Source: Scylla paramamosain (lineage: Eukaryota > Arthropoda > Malacostraca > Decapoda > Portunidae). Taken from it: DNA of 64,000 nucleotides. Position numbers and translations under genes: made by a program. The stretch is taken from assembly GCF_035594125.1 (NCBI RefSeq), contig NC_087185.1, positions 10,618,501-10,682,500 on the forward strand. Reading direction: 5' to 3'. Shown here one piece after another: positions 1 through 11,967 of the stretch. How positions within the stretch are numbered: position 1 is the first letter of the stretch; the number at the start of each line of letters is the position of its first letter. A model generated the notes under the pieces. It was not told where the DNA came from, made no database searches, and saw only the letters and a program-made list of their open reading frames with translations.

Positions 1-1331
1 GGCTTTGCATGCACTTTAGGGTTTGGTACATAACTCCGGAAAAAAGCTAAAATTATATTTTTTTGCTATTTTTTTTTTCTTTACCTAATTTCCCTGAGTT
101 TTTCTGGAATTTTAGCATCTCGGTACCAATGTAGATGAATAGAAAAAAAAAATATTCATTTATTTTTATTTTTTTCTGTATAAAGAGTGTTATTTGTATG
201 TTTTAGCTTTTTGGTACTTAAGGAACCTAAAAACTCTCATAATACATAATTTTCGTAATATCCTTTCGTTTCACAAACATAGGGTTCTTTGCATGTATTT
301 AAGCGTTTTTATAGGTAACATTATCAAAAAAAGATTTAAATTCATGTTTCTAGTAATGTTATTTTGTTTATCCATAAAGGGTGTTTTGCATGCGTTTTAG
401 CATTTTCTTATGTAAGGAGTTAAAAACACTTAAAGGCATGTTTTTGGTAAAAGTTGGTTTTATTCCCATGTAATGTTATTGTTCTGATTTTTAGTGCTTT
501 CTTGCATATCACGCTCTAAAACACTCAAAAGACACTTTTCTGGTAATGTCATTTTTTCCCACATAAAACTAGTTTCGCTTGTAATTTCGGATTTTCGTAA
601 CTAAGAATGTGAAAAACATTCAAAAAACTCATATTTGGTAAGACAGTTCTGTTTCTCAATTAAAAGTCTTATTCATGAGTTTCAGCATTTTGGAATGTAA
701 CAAACTTCTTTATATACACGAGATTTGCGTTTTTTGCCTTGTGGTTCTTGTGAAACTATAAAACACTCATTATACTCGTTTCTCGTAATGTCCATTTGCT
801 TCCCAATATAGAGTGCTTTCCATCCATTTTCGCGTTTTTTGTAGGTAACAATTTAAAAAATACTCAAAATATACCATTTTGGTAATGTTATTATATTTCT
901 TCATTTTGGTTGGTTTGCATCCGTTTTAGCGTTTTCTACGTAAAACACCAAAAAGACACGTTTTCAGTAATTTTGTTTTGGATTCCCATTTAGATTGACT
1001 TCCTTGGGTTTTATCGTGTTGGTTCCTAACATACTGAAAAACACTCATAAGACAGTTTTCTGGCAAAGACGTTTAATTTCCCCATATAGGTGGCTTTGCA
1101 TGCACTTTAGGGGTTTGGTACATAACAGTCCGAAAAAAAAGCTAAATTTAACGATTTTGATAATGTTCTTATTTCATATATTTTCCTGAACTTTGTCCGA
1201 ATTTTGGCACCTCGTTACCTGTGAAGATGAATAAGAATTTTAAAAATATCGTGTTTTTTTATCTAATTATTTTTCTTTCTCAATAAAGAGTGTAATTTGT
1301 GGCTTTTACCTTTTTCGTAGTTAATGAACTT

Positions 1332-2446
1332 AAAAACACTCATAATACACGTTTCTCGTAATGTCCTTTCGTTTCCCAAAAATAGGGTTCCTTGCAAGTA
1401 TTTAAGCGTTTTTATTGGTAATATGATCAAAAACACTCAAATTACATGTTTTTGGTAATGTTATTCTGTTTCACCATAAAGTGTATTTTGCATGCATTTT
1501 AGTGTTTTGGTATATAAGGAGCTCAAAAACACTTAAAGACAAGTTCTTGTTAAAAATTGGTTTTATTCGAATGTAATGTGATTGCCCTGCTTTTTAGTGA
1601 TTTATTGCCTAACACGCTCAAAAACACTCAAAAGACATTTTTCTGGTAATGTCATTTTTTTTCCCACATAAAGTTGGTTTCGCATGCAATTTGGGGTTTT
1701 GGTAACTAAGAATGTGAAAAGCACTCAATATACACGCATTTAGTAAGATTGTCCTGTTTCTCAATTAAGAGTGTTGTTCATGAGTTTAAGCATTTTGGTA
1801 TCTACGAAACTTCTTCACATACACTAGTTATTGCATTTTTTGCCTTGTGGTTCTTTTTGTTTCTTTTGAACTATAAAACACTCATTATACACTTTTCTTG
1901 CAATGTCCTTTTCTTTCCCATTATAGAGTGCTTTGCATCAATTTTTTGTGTTTTTTATAGGTAACAAGCTCAAAAACACTCAAAATATACCTTTTTGGTA
2001 ATGTTTTTCTATTTCTTTATATTGGTTGGTTTGCATCCGTTTTAGCGTTTTTCTACGTAAAACACTGAGAAGACAAGTATTCAGTAATTTTGTTTTGAAT
2101 TCCCATATAGAGTGAGTTCCTTATTATTTATCGTTTTGGTGCCTAACATGATGAACAACACTCAATAGACAGATTTCTGATAAGGTCGTTTAATTTCCTT
2201 ATATAGGAGGCTTTGCATGCACTTTAGGGTTTGGTACATAAGTCCGAAAAAAAGGCTAAAATTAACTTTTTTGATGATATTCTGTTATCATATAACTGTC
2301 CTGAATTTTCCCAGAATTTTGGCAACGCGGTACCTATGAAGATAAATAACAAAAAAAAAAATCCTATTTTTTTTATTTACTTATTTATTTTTTCTCAATA
2401 AAGAGTGCTATTTGTGGGATTTAGCTTTTATGTACTTGAGGAACTT
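1332..2446 (+). repeat. Reference higher-order repeat unit (sub-monomers A-K)
   Basis: A clean 1115-bp HOR used here to define registers. A 1332-1427 (CATAATACACGTTTCTCG). B 1428-1523 (ATTACATGTTTTTGG, TTTGCATGC). C 1524-1618 (CACTTAAAGACAAG, CCCTGCTTTTTAGTG, CCTAACACGCT). D 1619-1716 (CACTCAAAAGACA, CGCATGCAATTTGGGG). E 1717-1812 (ACGCATTTAGTAAG, TTCATGAGTTTAAGC). A half-length extension follows at 1813-1874 (GCATTTTTTGCCTTGTGG). F 1875-1970 (CATTATACACTTTTC). G 1971-2058 (TATACCTTTTTGG, TTGGTTGGTTTGCATCC). H 2059-2152 (GTATTCAGTAATTTTG, TTTATCGTTTTGG). I 2153-2244 (GCATGCACTTTAGGG). J 2245-2343 (GAATTTTCCCAGAATTTTGG). K 2344-2446 (A-run, TTTATTT run, ATAAAGAGTG). A/F, B/G, C/H, D/I and E/(J,K) are visibly homologous pairs, so one HOR contains two half-units. 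Confidence 0.88.
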
Positions 2447-4548
2447 AAAAACACTCATAATACACGTTTCTCGTAATGTCCTTTCGTTTCCCAAACATAA
2501 GGTTCTTTGCATGGATTTAAGCGTTTTTATAGATAACATGATCAAAAACACTCAAAATACATGTTTTTGGTAATGTTATTCTGTTTGTCCTTAAAAGGTG
2601 TTTTCCATGCGTTTTAGAAGTTTTGTATATAAGGAGCTCAAAAACACTTAAAGGCAAGTTTTTTGTATGAATTGGTGTTATTCCAATGAAATATGATTGC
2701 CCTGCTTTTTAGTGCTTTACTGCCTATCACGCTCAAAAACACTTAAAAGACACTTTTCTGGTGTTGTCATTTTTTTCTCACATAAAGGTGGTTTCGCATG
2801 CAATTTGTATTTTTTGGTAACTAAGAATATCAAAAACACTCAAAATACACGAATTTGGTAAGGTTGTTCTGTTTCTCAATTAAGAGTGTTATTCATGAGT
2901 TTCAGCATTTTGGTATCTAGGAAACTTCTCCATATACTCGAGTTTTTGCGTTTTTTGCCTTGGTGTTCTTTTGAACTGTAATACACTCATTATACACGTT
3001 TCCCGCAATGTCCCTTTCTTTCCCAATATAGAGTGCTTTGTATCAATTTTAGCGTTTTTTTATAGGTAACAAGCTCAGAAACACTCAAAATATACCTTTT
3101 TGGTAATGTTTTTTCTCTTTCTTGATATTGGTTGGTTTGCATCCATTTTAGCGTTTTTCTGCGTAAAACACTGGGAAGACACGTTTTTAGTAATTTTTTT
3201 TTTGATTCCCATATCAAGTGAGTTCCTTATCATTTATCATTTTGGTGCCTAACTTGCTGAAAAACACTCAAAAGAAATATTTCTGATAAGGTCTTTATAT
3301 TGGAGGCTTTGCGTGCAGTTTAGGGTTTGGTTAGGGTCCGAAAAAAAAGCTAAAATCATCTTTTTTGATAATATTCTCTTATCATATAATTGCCTTGAAT
3401 ATTCCCAGAATTTTGGCATTTCGGTACCTATGAAGATGAATAATAAAAAAAAAAAAAATGCTATTTTTTTATTTTTTTTATTTATTTATTTTTCTAAATA
3501 AAGAGTGGGTTTTTGGTTTTTAGTACTTAACAAATTTTAAAAACACTCATAATATACGTTTCTCGTAATGTCCTTTTGTTTCCTAAATATCAGGTTCTTT
3601 GCATGTATTTAAGCGTTTTTATAGATAACATGATCAAAAACACTCAAAATACATGTTTTTGGTAATTTTATTGTTTCTTCATAAAGTTCGTTCTGCCTGC
3701 GTTTTAGCGGTTTAGTATACAAGGAGCTCAAAAACACTTAAAGGCAAGTTCTTGATAACAATTGGTTTTATTCAAATGTAATGTAAATGCCCTGCTTTTT
3801 GGTGCTTTATTGCCTATCAGGTTCCAAAACACTCAAAAGACATTTTTCTGGTAATGTCATTTTTTTCTCACATAAAGCTGGTTTCGCATGCAATTTGGGG
3901 TTTTGGTAACTAAGAATGTGAAAAGCTCTCAAAATACACGCGTATAGTAAGGTTGTTCTGTTTCTCAATTACGAATGTTATTCATGAGTTTCAGCATTTT
4001 GGTATCTAGGAAACTTCTCCATATCCACAAGCTTTTGCGTTTTTTGCCTTTTGGTTCTTTTGAACTATAAAACACTCATTATACACTTTTCTTGCAATAT
4101 CCTTTTATTTCCTAATATATAGTGCTTTGCATCAATTTTCGCGTTTTTTGTAGGTAACAAGCTCAAAAACACTCAAAATATACCTTTTTGTTAATGTTTT
4201 TCTATTTTTTTTATATTGGTTGGTTTGCATCCGTTTTAGCGTTTTTGTACGTAAAACAGTGAAAAGACATGTTTTCAGTAATTTTGTTTTGGATTCCCAT
4301 ATAGAGTGAGTTCCTTATTTATTTATCGTTTCGGTGCCTAACATTCTGAAAAACACTCAAAAGACACATTTCTTTTAAGGTCGTTTAATTTCCTTATATA
4401 GGAGGCTTTTGCATGCACTTTAGGGTTTGGTATATAACAGTCCGAAAAAAAAGCTAAAATTAACTTTTTTGATCATTTTCTTTCATCATATAATAGCCCG
4501 GAATTTTCCCAGAATTTTGGTATCTCGGTACCTATGACGATGAATAAC

Positions 4549-4605
4549 AAAAAAAAAAAAAAAAAAAATCCTATTTTTTATTTTTTTATTTATTTATTTT
4601 TCTAA
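4549..4605 (+). repeat. Long A-run / T-run module of sub-monomer K (X copy 1)
   Basis: A-run of about 20 (4549-4568), TCCTA, then a T-rich run ending TTTATTTATTTATTT before CTAAATAAAGAG. It is the counterpart of the 10052 run in X copy 2, which is about two bases longer. It illustrates slippage between otherwise near-identical copies. Confidence 0.72.
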
Positions 4606-6468
4606 ATAAAGAGTGTTATTTGTGGGTTTTAGCTTTTTGGTATTTAAGGAACTAAAAAAAACACTCATAATACATATTTCTCGTAATGTCCTTTCGTTTT
4701 CCAAACATAAGATTCTTCCCATGTATTTAAGCGTTTTTATAGATAACATGATCAAAAACACTCAAAATACATGTTTTTATTAATGTTATTCTGTTTATCC
4801 ATAAAAAGGTGTTTTGCATGCGTTTTAGAGTTTTGGTATGTAATGAGCTCAAAAACACCTAAAGGCAAGTTCTTGGTAAAAGTTGGTTTTATTCCCATGT
4901 AATGTGATTTCCCTGCTTTTTAGTGATTTATTGCCTAACACGCTCAAAAACACTCGAAAGACATTTTCTGGTAATATTATTTTTTCCCACATAAAGATAG
5001 TTTCGCATGGAATTTGGAGTTTTGGTAACTAAGAATGTGAAAAACACTCAAAATACAGGCATTTAGTAACGTAGATCTGTTTCTCAATTAAAAGTCTTAT
5101 TTATGAGTTTCAGCATTTTGGTATATAAGAAACTTCTTTATGTACACAAGTTTTTGAGTTGTTTGCCTGGTGGTTCTTGTGAAACTATAAAACACTCATT
5201 ATACACGTTTCTCGTAATGTCCTTTTCTTTCCTAATATAGAGTGCGTTTCATCCATTTTCGCATTTTTTTGTAGGTAACAAGCTCAAAAACACATCAAAA
5301 CATATCTTTTTGGTAATGTTATTCTATTTCTTCATATTGGTTGGTTTGCATCCGTTTTAGCGTTTTTCTACGTAAATATTGTTGAAATTGCTGAAAAAAA
5401 ACACTCAAAAGACAGGTTTCCGGTAAAGTTGAGTAATTTCTCCATATAGGTGGCTTTGCATGCACCTCAGGGTTTGGTATATAACTCCGGAAAAAAGCTA
5501 AAATTATATTTTCTATAATGATTTTTTTTTTTTTTTTTTACAAAATTTCCCTGAATTTTTTCCAGAATTTTGGTATCTCGGTACCTATAAAGATGAATAA
5601 GAAAATTTCTCTATAAAGTGTTATTTGTAAGTGTTAGCTTTTTGGTACTTAAGGAACTTAAAAACACTCATAATACACGATTTTCGTAATGTCCTTTTCT
5701 TATACAAACATAGGGTTCTTTACATGTATTTAAGCGTTTTTATAGGTAACGTGATCAAAAACACTCAAAATACATATATTTTGTAATGTTATTCTGTTTC
5801 TCCATAAAGGATGTTTTACATGCGTTTTAGCGTTTTGGTATGTAAGGAGTTAAAAAACACTTAAAGGCAAGTTCTTCGTAAAAGTTGGTTTTATTCCTAA
5901 GTAATGTGATTGTTCTGCTTTTTAGTGCTTTGTTGCATATCACGCTCAAAAACACTCAAAAGACATTTTTCTGGTAATGTCATTTTTTTCCCACATAAAG
6001 CTAGTTTCGCATGTAATTTGGCAATTTCGTAACTAATAATGTGAAAAACACTCAAAATTCACAATTTGGTAAGGGTAGTTCTCTTTCTCGATTAAAAGTG
6101 TTATTCATGCATTTCATCATTTTGGTTTGTAAGAAACTTCTCTATATACATGAGTTTTTGCGTTTATTGCCTTGAGGTTCTTTTGAAACTATAAAACACT
6201 CATTATTTCTTATTTCTCGTAATGTTCTTTTGTTTCCTAATATAGAGTGCTTTCCATCCATTTTTGCATTTTTTTGTAGGTAACAAGCTTAAAAACACTC
6301 AAAATATATCTTTTTGGTAATGTTTTTCTATTTTTTCATATTGGTTGGTTTGCATCCGTTTTAGCGTTTTTCATCGTAAACCTCTGAAAAGACTCGTTTT
6401 CAGTAATATTGTTGAAATTGCTTTTGGTACAGGTTTCTGGTAAAGTCGTGTAATTTTCCCATATAGGT

Positions 6469-9400
6469 GGCTTTGCATGCACTTTAGGGTTTGGTACATA
6501 ACTCCGGGAAAAAGCTAAAATTATATTTTTTGCTATTTTTTTTTTCTTTACCTAATTTCCCTGAGTTTTGCTAGAATTTTAGCATCTCGGTACCAATGTA
6601 GATGAATAGAAAAAAAAAAAAAATATTCATTTATTTTTATTTTTTTCTGTATAAAGAGTGTTATTTGTATGTTTTAGCTTTTTGGTACTTAAGGAACCTA
6701 AAAACTCTCATAATACATAATTTTCGTAATATCCTTTCGTTTCACAAACATAGGGTTCTTTGCATGTATTTAAGCGTTTTTATAGGTAACATTATCAAAA
6801 AAAAATTTCAATTCATGTTTCTAGTAATGTTATTTTGTTTATCCATAAAGGGTGTTTTGCATGCGTTTTAGCATACTGAAAAACACTCATAAGACAGTTT
6901 TCTGGCAAAGACGTTTAATTTCCCCATATAGGAGGCTTTGCATGCACTTTAGTGGTTTGGTACATAACAGTCCGAAGAAAAAGCTAAATTTAACTATTTT
7001 GATAATGTTCTTATTTCATATAATTTCCTGAACTTTTACCGAATTTTGGCACCTCGTTACCTGTGAAGATGAATAAGAATTTAAAAAATATCGTGTTTTT
7101 TTATCTAATTATTATTTTTTTCTCAATAAAGAGTGTAATTTGTGGCTTTTACCTTTTTCGTAGTTAATGAACTTAAAAGCACTCATAATACACGTTTCTC
7201 GTAATGTCCTTTCGTTTCCCAAAAATAGGGTTCCTTGCAAGTATTTAAGCGTTTTTATTGGTAATATGATCAAAAACACTCAAATTACATGTTTTTGGTA
7301 ATGTTATTCTGTCTCACCATAAAGTGTATTTTGCATGCATTTTAGTGTTTTGGTATATAAGGAGCTCAAAAACACTTAAAGGCAAGTTCTTGTTAAAAAT
7401 TGGTTTTATTCGAATGTAATGTGATTGCCCTGCTTTTTAGTGATTTATTGCCTAACACGCTCAAAAACACTCAAAAGACATTTTTCTGGTAATGTCATTT
7501 TTTTTCCCACATAAAGTTGGTTTCGCATGCAATTTGGGCTTTTGGTAACTAAGAATGTGAAAAGCACTCAAAATACACGCATTTAGTAAGATTGTCCTGT
7601 TTCTCAAGAGTGTTGTTCATGAGTTTAAGCATTTTGGTATCTACGAAACTTCTTCACATACACTAGTTATTGCATTTTTTGCCTTGTGGTTCTTTTTGTT
7701 TCTTTTGAACTATAAAACACTCATTATACACTTTTCTTGCAATGTCCTTTTCTTTCCCATTATAGAGTGCTTTGCATCAATTTTTGTGTTTTTTATAGGT
7801 AACAAGCTCAAAAACACTCAAAATATACCTTTTTGGTAATGTTTTTCTATTTCTTTATATTGGTTGGTTTGCATCCGTTTTAGCGTTTTTCTACGTAAAA
7901 CACTGAGAAGACAAGTATTCAGTAATTTTGTTTTGAATTCCCATATAGAGTGAGTTCCTTATTATTTATCGTTTTGGTGCCTAACATGCTGAACAACACT
8001 CAAAAGACAGATTTCTGATAAGGTCGTTTAATTTCCTCATATAGGAGGCTTTGCATGCACTTTAGGGTTTGGTACATAAGTCCGAAAAAAAGGCTAAAAT
8101 TAACTTTTTTGATGATATTCTCTTATCATATAACTGTCCTGAATTTTCCCAGAATTTTGGCAACGCGGTACCTATGAAGATAAATATCAAAAAAAAAAAT
8201 CCTATTTTTTTTTTTTTACTTATTTATTTTTTCTCAATAAAGAGTGCTATTTGTTGGATTTAGCTTTTATGTACTTGAGGAACTTAAAAACACTCATAAT
8301 ACACGTTTCTCATAATGTCCTTTCGTTTCCCAAACATAAGGTTCTTTGCATGGATTTAAGCGTTTTTATAGATAACATGATAAAAAACACTCAAAATACA
8401 TGTTTTTTGGTAATGTTATTCTGTTTGTCCTTAAAAGGTGTTTTCCATGCGTTTTAGAAGTTTTGTATATAAGGAGCTCAAAAACACTTAAAGGCAAGTT
8501 TTTTGTATGAATTGGTGTTATTCCAATGAAATATGATTGCCCTACTTTTTAGTGCTTTACTGCCTATCACGCTCAAAAACACTTAAAAGACACTTTTCTG
8601 GTATTGTCATTTTTTTTCTCACATAAAGGTGGTTTCGCATGCAATTTGTATTTTTTGGTAACTAGGAATATCAAAAACACTCAAAATACACGAATTTGGT
8701 AAGGTTGTTCTGTTTCTCAATTAAGAGTGTTATTCATGAGTTTCAGCATTTTGGTATCTAGGAAACTTCTCCATATACTCGAGTTTTTGCGTTTTTTGCC
8801 TTGGTGTTCTTTTGAACTGTAATACACTCATTATACACTTTTCCCGCAATGTCCCTTTCTTTCCCAATATAGAGTGTTTTGTATCAATTTTAGCGTTTTT
8901 TTATAGGTAACAAGCTCAGAAACACTCAAAATATACCTTTTTGGTAATGTTTTTTCTCTTTCTTGATATTGGTTGGTTTTTTATTTATTTATTTTTCTAA
9001 ATAAAGAGTGGGTTTTTGGTTTTTGGTACTTAACAAATTTAAAAACACTCATAATATACGTTTCTCGTAATGTCCTTTTGTTTCCTAAATATCAGGTTCT
9101 TTCCATGTATTTAAGCGTTTTTATAGATAACATGATCAAAAACACTCAAAATACATGTTTTTGGTAATTTTATTGTTTCTTCATAAAGTTCGTTTTGCCT
9201 GCGTTTTAGCGGTTTAGTATACAAGGAGCTCAAAAACACTTAAAGGCAAGTTCTTGATAACAATTGGTTTTATTCAAATGTAATGTAATTGCCCTGCTTT
9301 TTGGTGCTTTATTGCCTATCAGGCTCAAAAACCCTCAAAAGACATTTTTCTGGTAATGTCATTTTTTTTCTCACATAAAGCTGGTTTCGCATGCAATTTG

Positions 9401-11967
9401 GGGTTTTGGTAACTAAGAATGTGAAAAGCTCTCAAAATACACGCGTATAGTAAGGTTGTTCTGTTTCTCAATTAGGAATGTTATTCATGAGTTTCAGCAT
9501 TTTGGTATCTAGGAAACTTCTCCATAACGATAAATTTTTGCGTTTTTTGCCTTTTGGTTCTTTTGAACTATAAAACACTCATTATACACTTTTCTTGCAA
9601 TGTCCTTTTATTTCCATATATATAGTGCTTTGCATCAATTTTCGCGTTTTTTGTAGGTAACAAGCTCAAAAACACTCAAAATATACCTTTTTGTTAATGT
9701 TTTTCTATTTTTTTTTATATTGGTTGGTTTGCATCCGTTTTAGCGTTCTTGTACGTAAAACAGTGAAAAGACATGTTTTCAGTAATTTTGTTTTGGATTC
9801 CCATATAGAGTGAGTTCCTTATTTATTTATCGTTTCGGTGCCTAACATTCTGAAAAACACTCAAAAGACACATTTCTTTTAAGGTCGTTTAATTTCTTCA
9901 TATAGAAGGCTTTGCATGCACTTTAGGGTTTGGTATATATCAGTCCGAAAAAAAAGCTAAAATTAACTTTTTTTATCATTTTCTTTCATCATATAATAGC
10001 CCGGAATTTTCCCAGAATTTTGGTATCTCGGTACCTATGACGATGAATAACAAAAAAAAAAAAAAAAAAAAAATCCTATTTTTTTATTTTTTATTTATTT
10101 ATTTTTCTAAATAAAGAGTGTTATTTGTGGGTTTTAGCTTTTTGGTATTTAAGGAACTAAAAAAACACTCATAATACATATTTCTCGTAATGTCCTTTCG
10201 TTTCCCAAACATAAGATTCTTTGCATGTATTTAAGCGTTTTTATAGATAACATGATCAAAAACACTCAAAATACATGTTTTTGGTAATGTTCTTCTGTTT
10301 TTCCATAAAAAGGTGTTTTGCATGCGTTTTAGAGTTTTGGTATGTAATGCGCTCAAAAACTCTTAAAGGCAAGTTCTTGGTAAAAGTTGGTTTTATTCCC
10401 ATGTAATGTGATTTCCCTGCTTTTTAGTGATTTATTGCCTAACACGCTCAAAAACACTCGAAAGACATTTTCTGGTAATATTATTTTTTTCCCACATAAA
10501 GATAGTTTCGCATGGAATTTGGAGTTTTGGTAACTAAGAATGTGAAAAACACTCAAAATACAGGCATTTAGTAAGGTAGATCTGTTTCTCAATTAAAAGT
10601 CTTATGAGTTTCAGCATTTTGGTATATAAGAAAATTCTTTATGTACACAAGTTTTTGAGTTGTTTGCCTTGTGGTTCTTGTGAAACTATAAAACACTCAT
10701 TATACACGTTTCTCGTAATGTCCTTTTCTTTCCTAATATAGAGTGCGTTTCATCCATTTTCGCATTTTTTTGTAGGTAACAAGCTCAAAAACACATCAAA
10801 ACATATCTTTTTGGTAATGTTATTCTATTTCTTCATATTGGTTGGTTTGCATCCGTTTTAGCGTTTTTCTACGTAAATATTGTTGAAATTGCTGAAAAAA
10901 AACACTCAAAAGACAGGTTTCCGGTAAAGTTGAGTAATTTCTCCATATAGGTGGCTTTGCATGCACCTCAGGGTTTGGTACATAACTCCGGAAAAAAGCT
11001 AAAATTATATTTTTAATAATGATTTTTTATTTTTTTTTACAAAATTTCCCTGAATTTTTTCCAGAATTTTGGTATCTCGGTACCTATAAAGATGAATAAG
11101 AAAATTTCCCTATAAAGTGTTATTTGTAAGTGTTAGCTTTTTGGTACTTAAGGAACTTAAAAACACTCATAATACACGATTTTCGTAATGTCCTTTTCTT
11201 ATACAAACATAGGGTTCTTTACATGTATTTAAGCGTTTTTATAGGTAACGTGATCAAAAACACTCAAAATACATATTTTTTGTAATGTTATTCTGTTTCT
11301 CCATAAAGGATGTTTTACATGCGTTTTAGCGTTTTGGTATGTAAGGAGAAAAAAAACACTTAAAGGCAAGTTCTTCGTAAAAGTTGGTTTTATTCCTAAG
11401 TAATGTGATTGTTCTGCTTTTTAGTGCTTTGTTGCATATCACGCTCAAAAATACTCAAAAGACATTTTTCTGGTAATGTCATTTTTTTTCCCACATAAAG
11501 CTAGTCCCGCATGTAATTTGGCAATTTCGTAACTAATAATGTGAAAAACACTCAAAATACACAATTTGGTAAGGGTAGTTCTCTTTCTCGATTAAAAGTG
11601 TTATTCATGCATTTCATCATTTTGGTTTGTAAGAAACTTCTCTATATACACGAGTTTTTGCGTTTATTGCCTTGTGGTTCTTTTGAAACTATAAAACACT
11701 CATTATTTCTTATTTCTCGTAATGTTCTTTTGTTTTCTAATATAGAGTGCTTTCCATCCATTTTTGCATTTTTTGTAGGTAACAAGCTTAAAAACACTCA
11801 AAATATATCTTTTTGATAATGTTTTTCTATTTTTTCATATTGGTTGGTTTGCATCCGTTTTAGCGTTTTTCATCGTAAATCTCTGAAAAGACTCGTTTTC
11901 AGTAATATTGTTGAAATTGCTTCTGGTACAGGTTTCTGGTAAAGTCGTGTAATTTTCCCATATAGGT
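6469..11967 (+). repeat. X superunit, copy 2 with two internal deletions
   Basis: Tandem copy of 1-6468, about 5.5 kb because of two deletions. At about 6873 the sequence jumps from the B sub-monomer (GCGTTTTAGCAT) straight to ACTGAAAAACACTCATAAG, which corresponds to removing about 404-1031 of copy 1. At about 8977 it jumps from TTGGTTGG inside G to the TTTATTTATTTATTT run of K, removing about 340 bp (3138-3478 of copy 1). The 628 and ~340 bp losses account for the 6468 versus 5499 length difference. HOR starts are near 6704, 7189, 8290, 9045, 10165 and 11163. Point differences from copy 1 are few, so the duplication looks recent. Confidence 0.87.
10042..10110 (+). repeat. Longest A-run / T-run module of sub-monomer K
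   Basis: About 22 consecutive A (10052-10073), TCCTA, then a T-rich run with TTTATTTATTT. It sits between GGTACCTATGACGATG and ATAAAGAGTGTTATTTGTGG. An A-run then TCCTA then T/TTTA-run occurs once per complete HOR (near 2350, 3440, 4549, 19575, 24420, 41503, 54508 and others) with variable length. A-run and T-run could pair as an imperfect hairpin. Length variation suggests replication slippage. Confidence 0.75.

Larger units (their letters stand above)
1..6468 (+). repeat. X superunit, copy 1 (about six HOR units)
   Basis: This stretch re-appears almost unchanged from 6469 and again from 11968. Its first bases (GGCTTTGCATGCACTTTAGG followed by CATAACTCCGG) match those at 6469. Diagnostic variants include CTAAAAACTCTCATAATACA near 226, the AACATTATCAAAAAAAG step near 319, TATCTACGAAACTTCTTCAC near 1800, and the GCTGAAAAAAAACACTC step near 5391. 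HOR starts (sub-monomer A) lie near 230, 1336, 2451, 3543, 4671 and 5664. The left edge is the window edge, so the true superunit boundary is unknown. The unit near 5664 is shorter because its J/K module has lost most of the A-run and TTTA run. No gene is visible. Confidence 0.88.

Noticed and set aside
2211..2236. TTTAGGG in sub-monomer I resembling the plant-type telomere repeat
   Set aside because: It occurs once per sub-monomer I (CACTTTAGGGTTTGG), never as a tandem heptamer array, and follows from the sub-monomer consensus.
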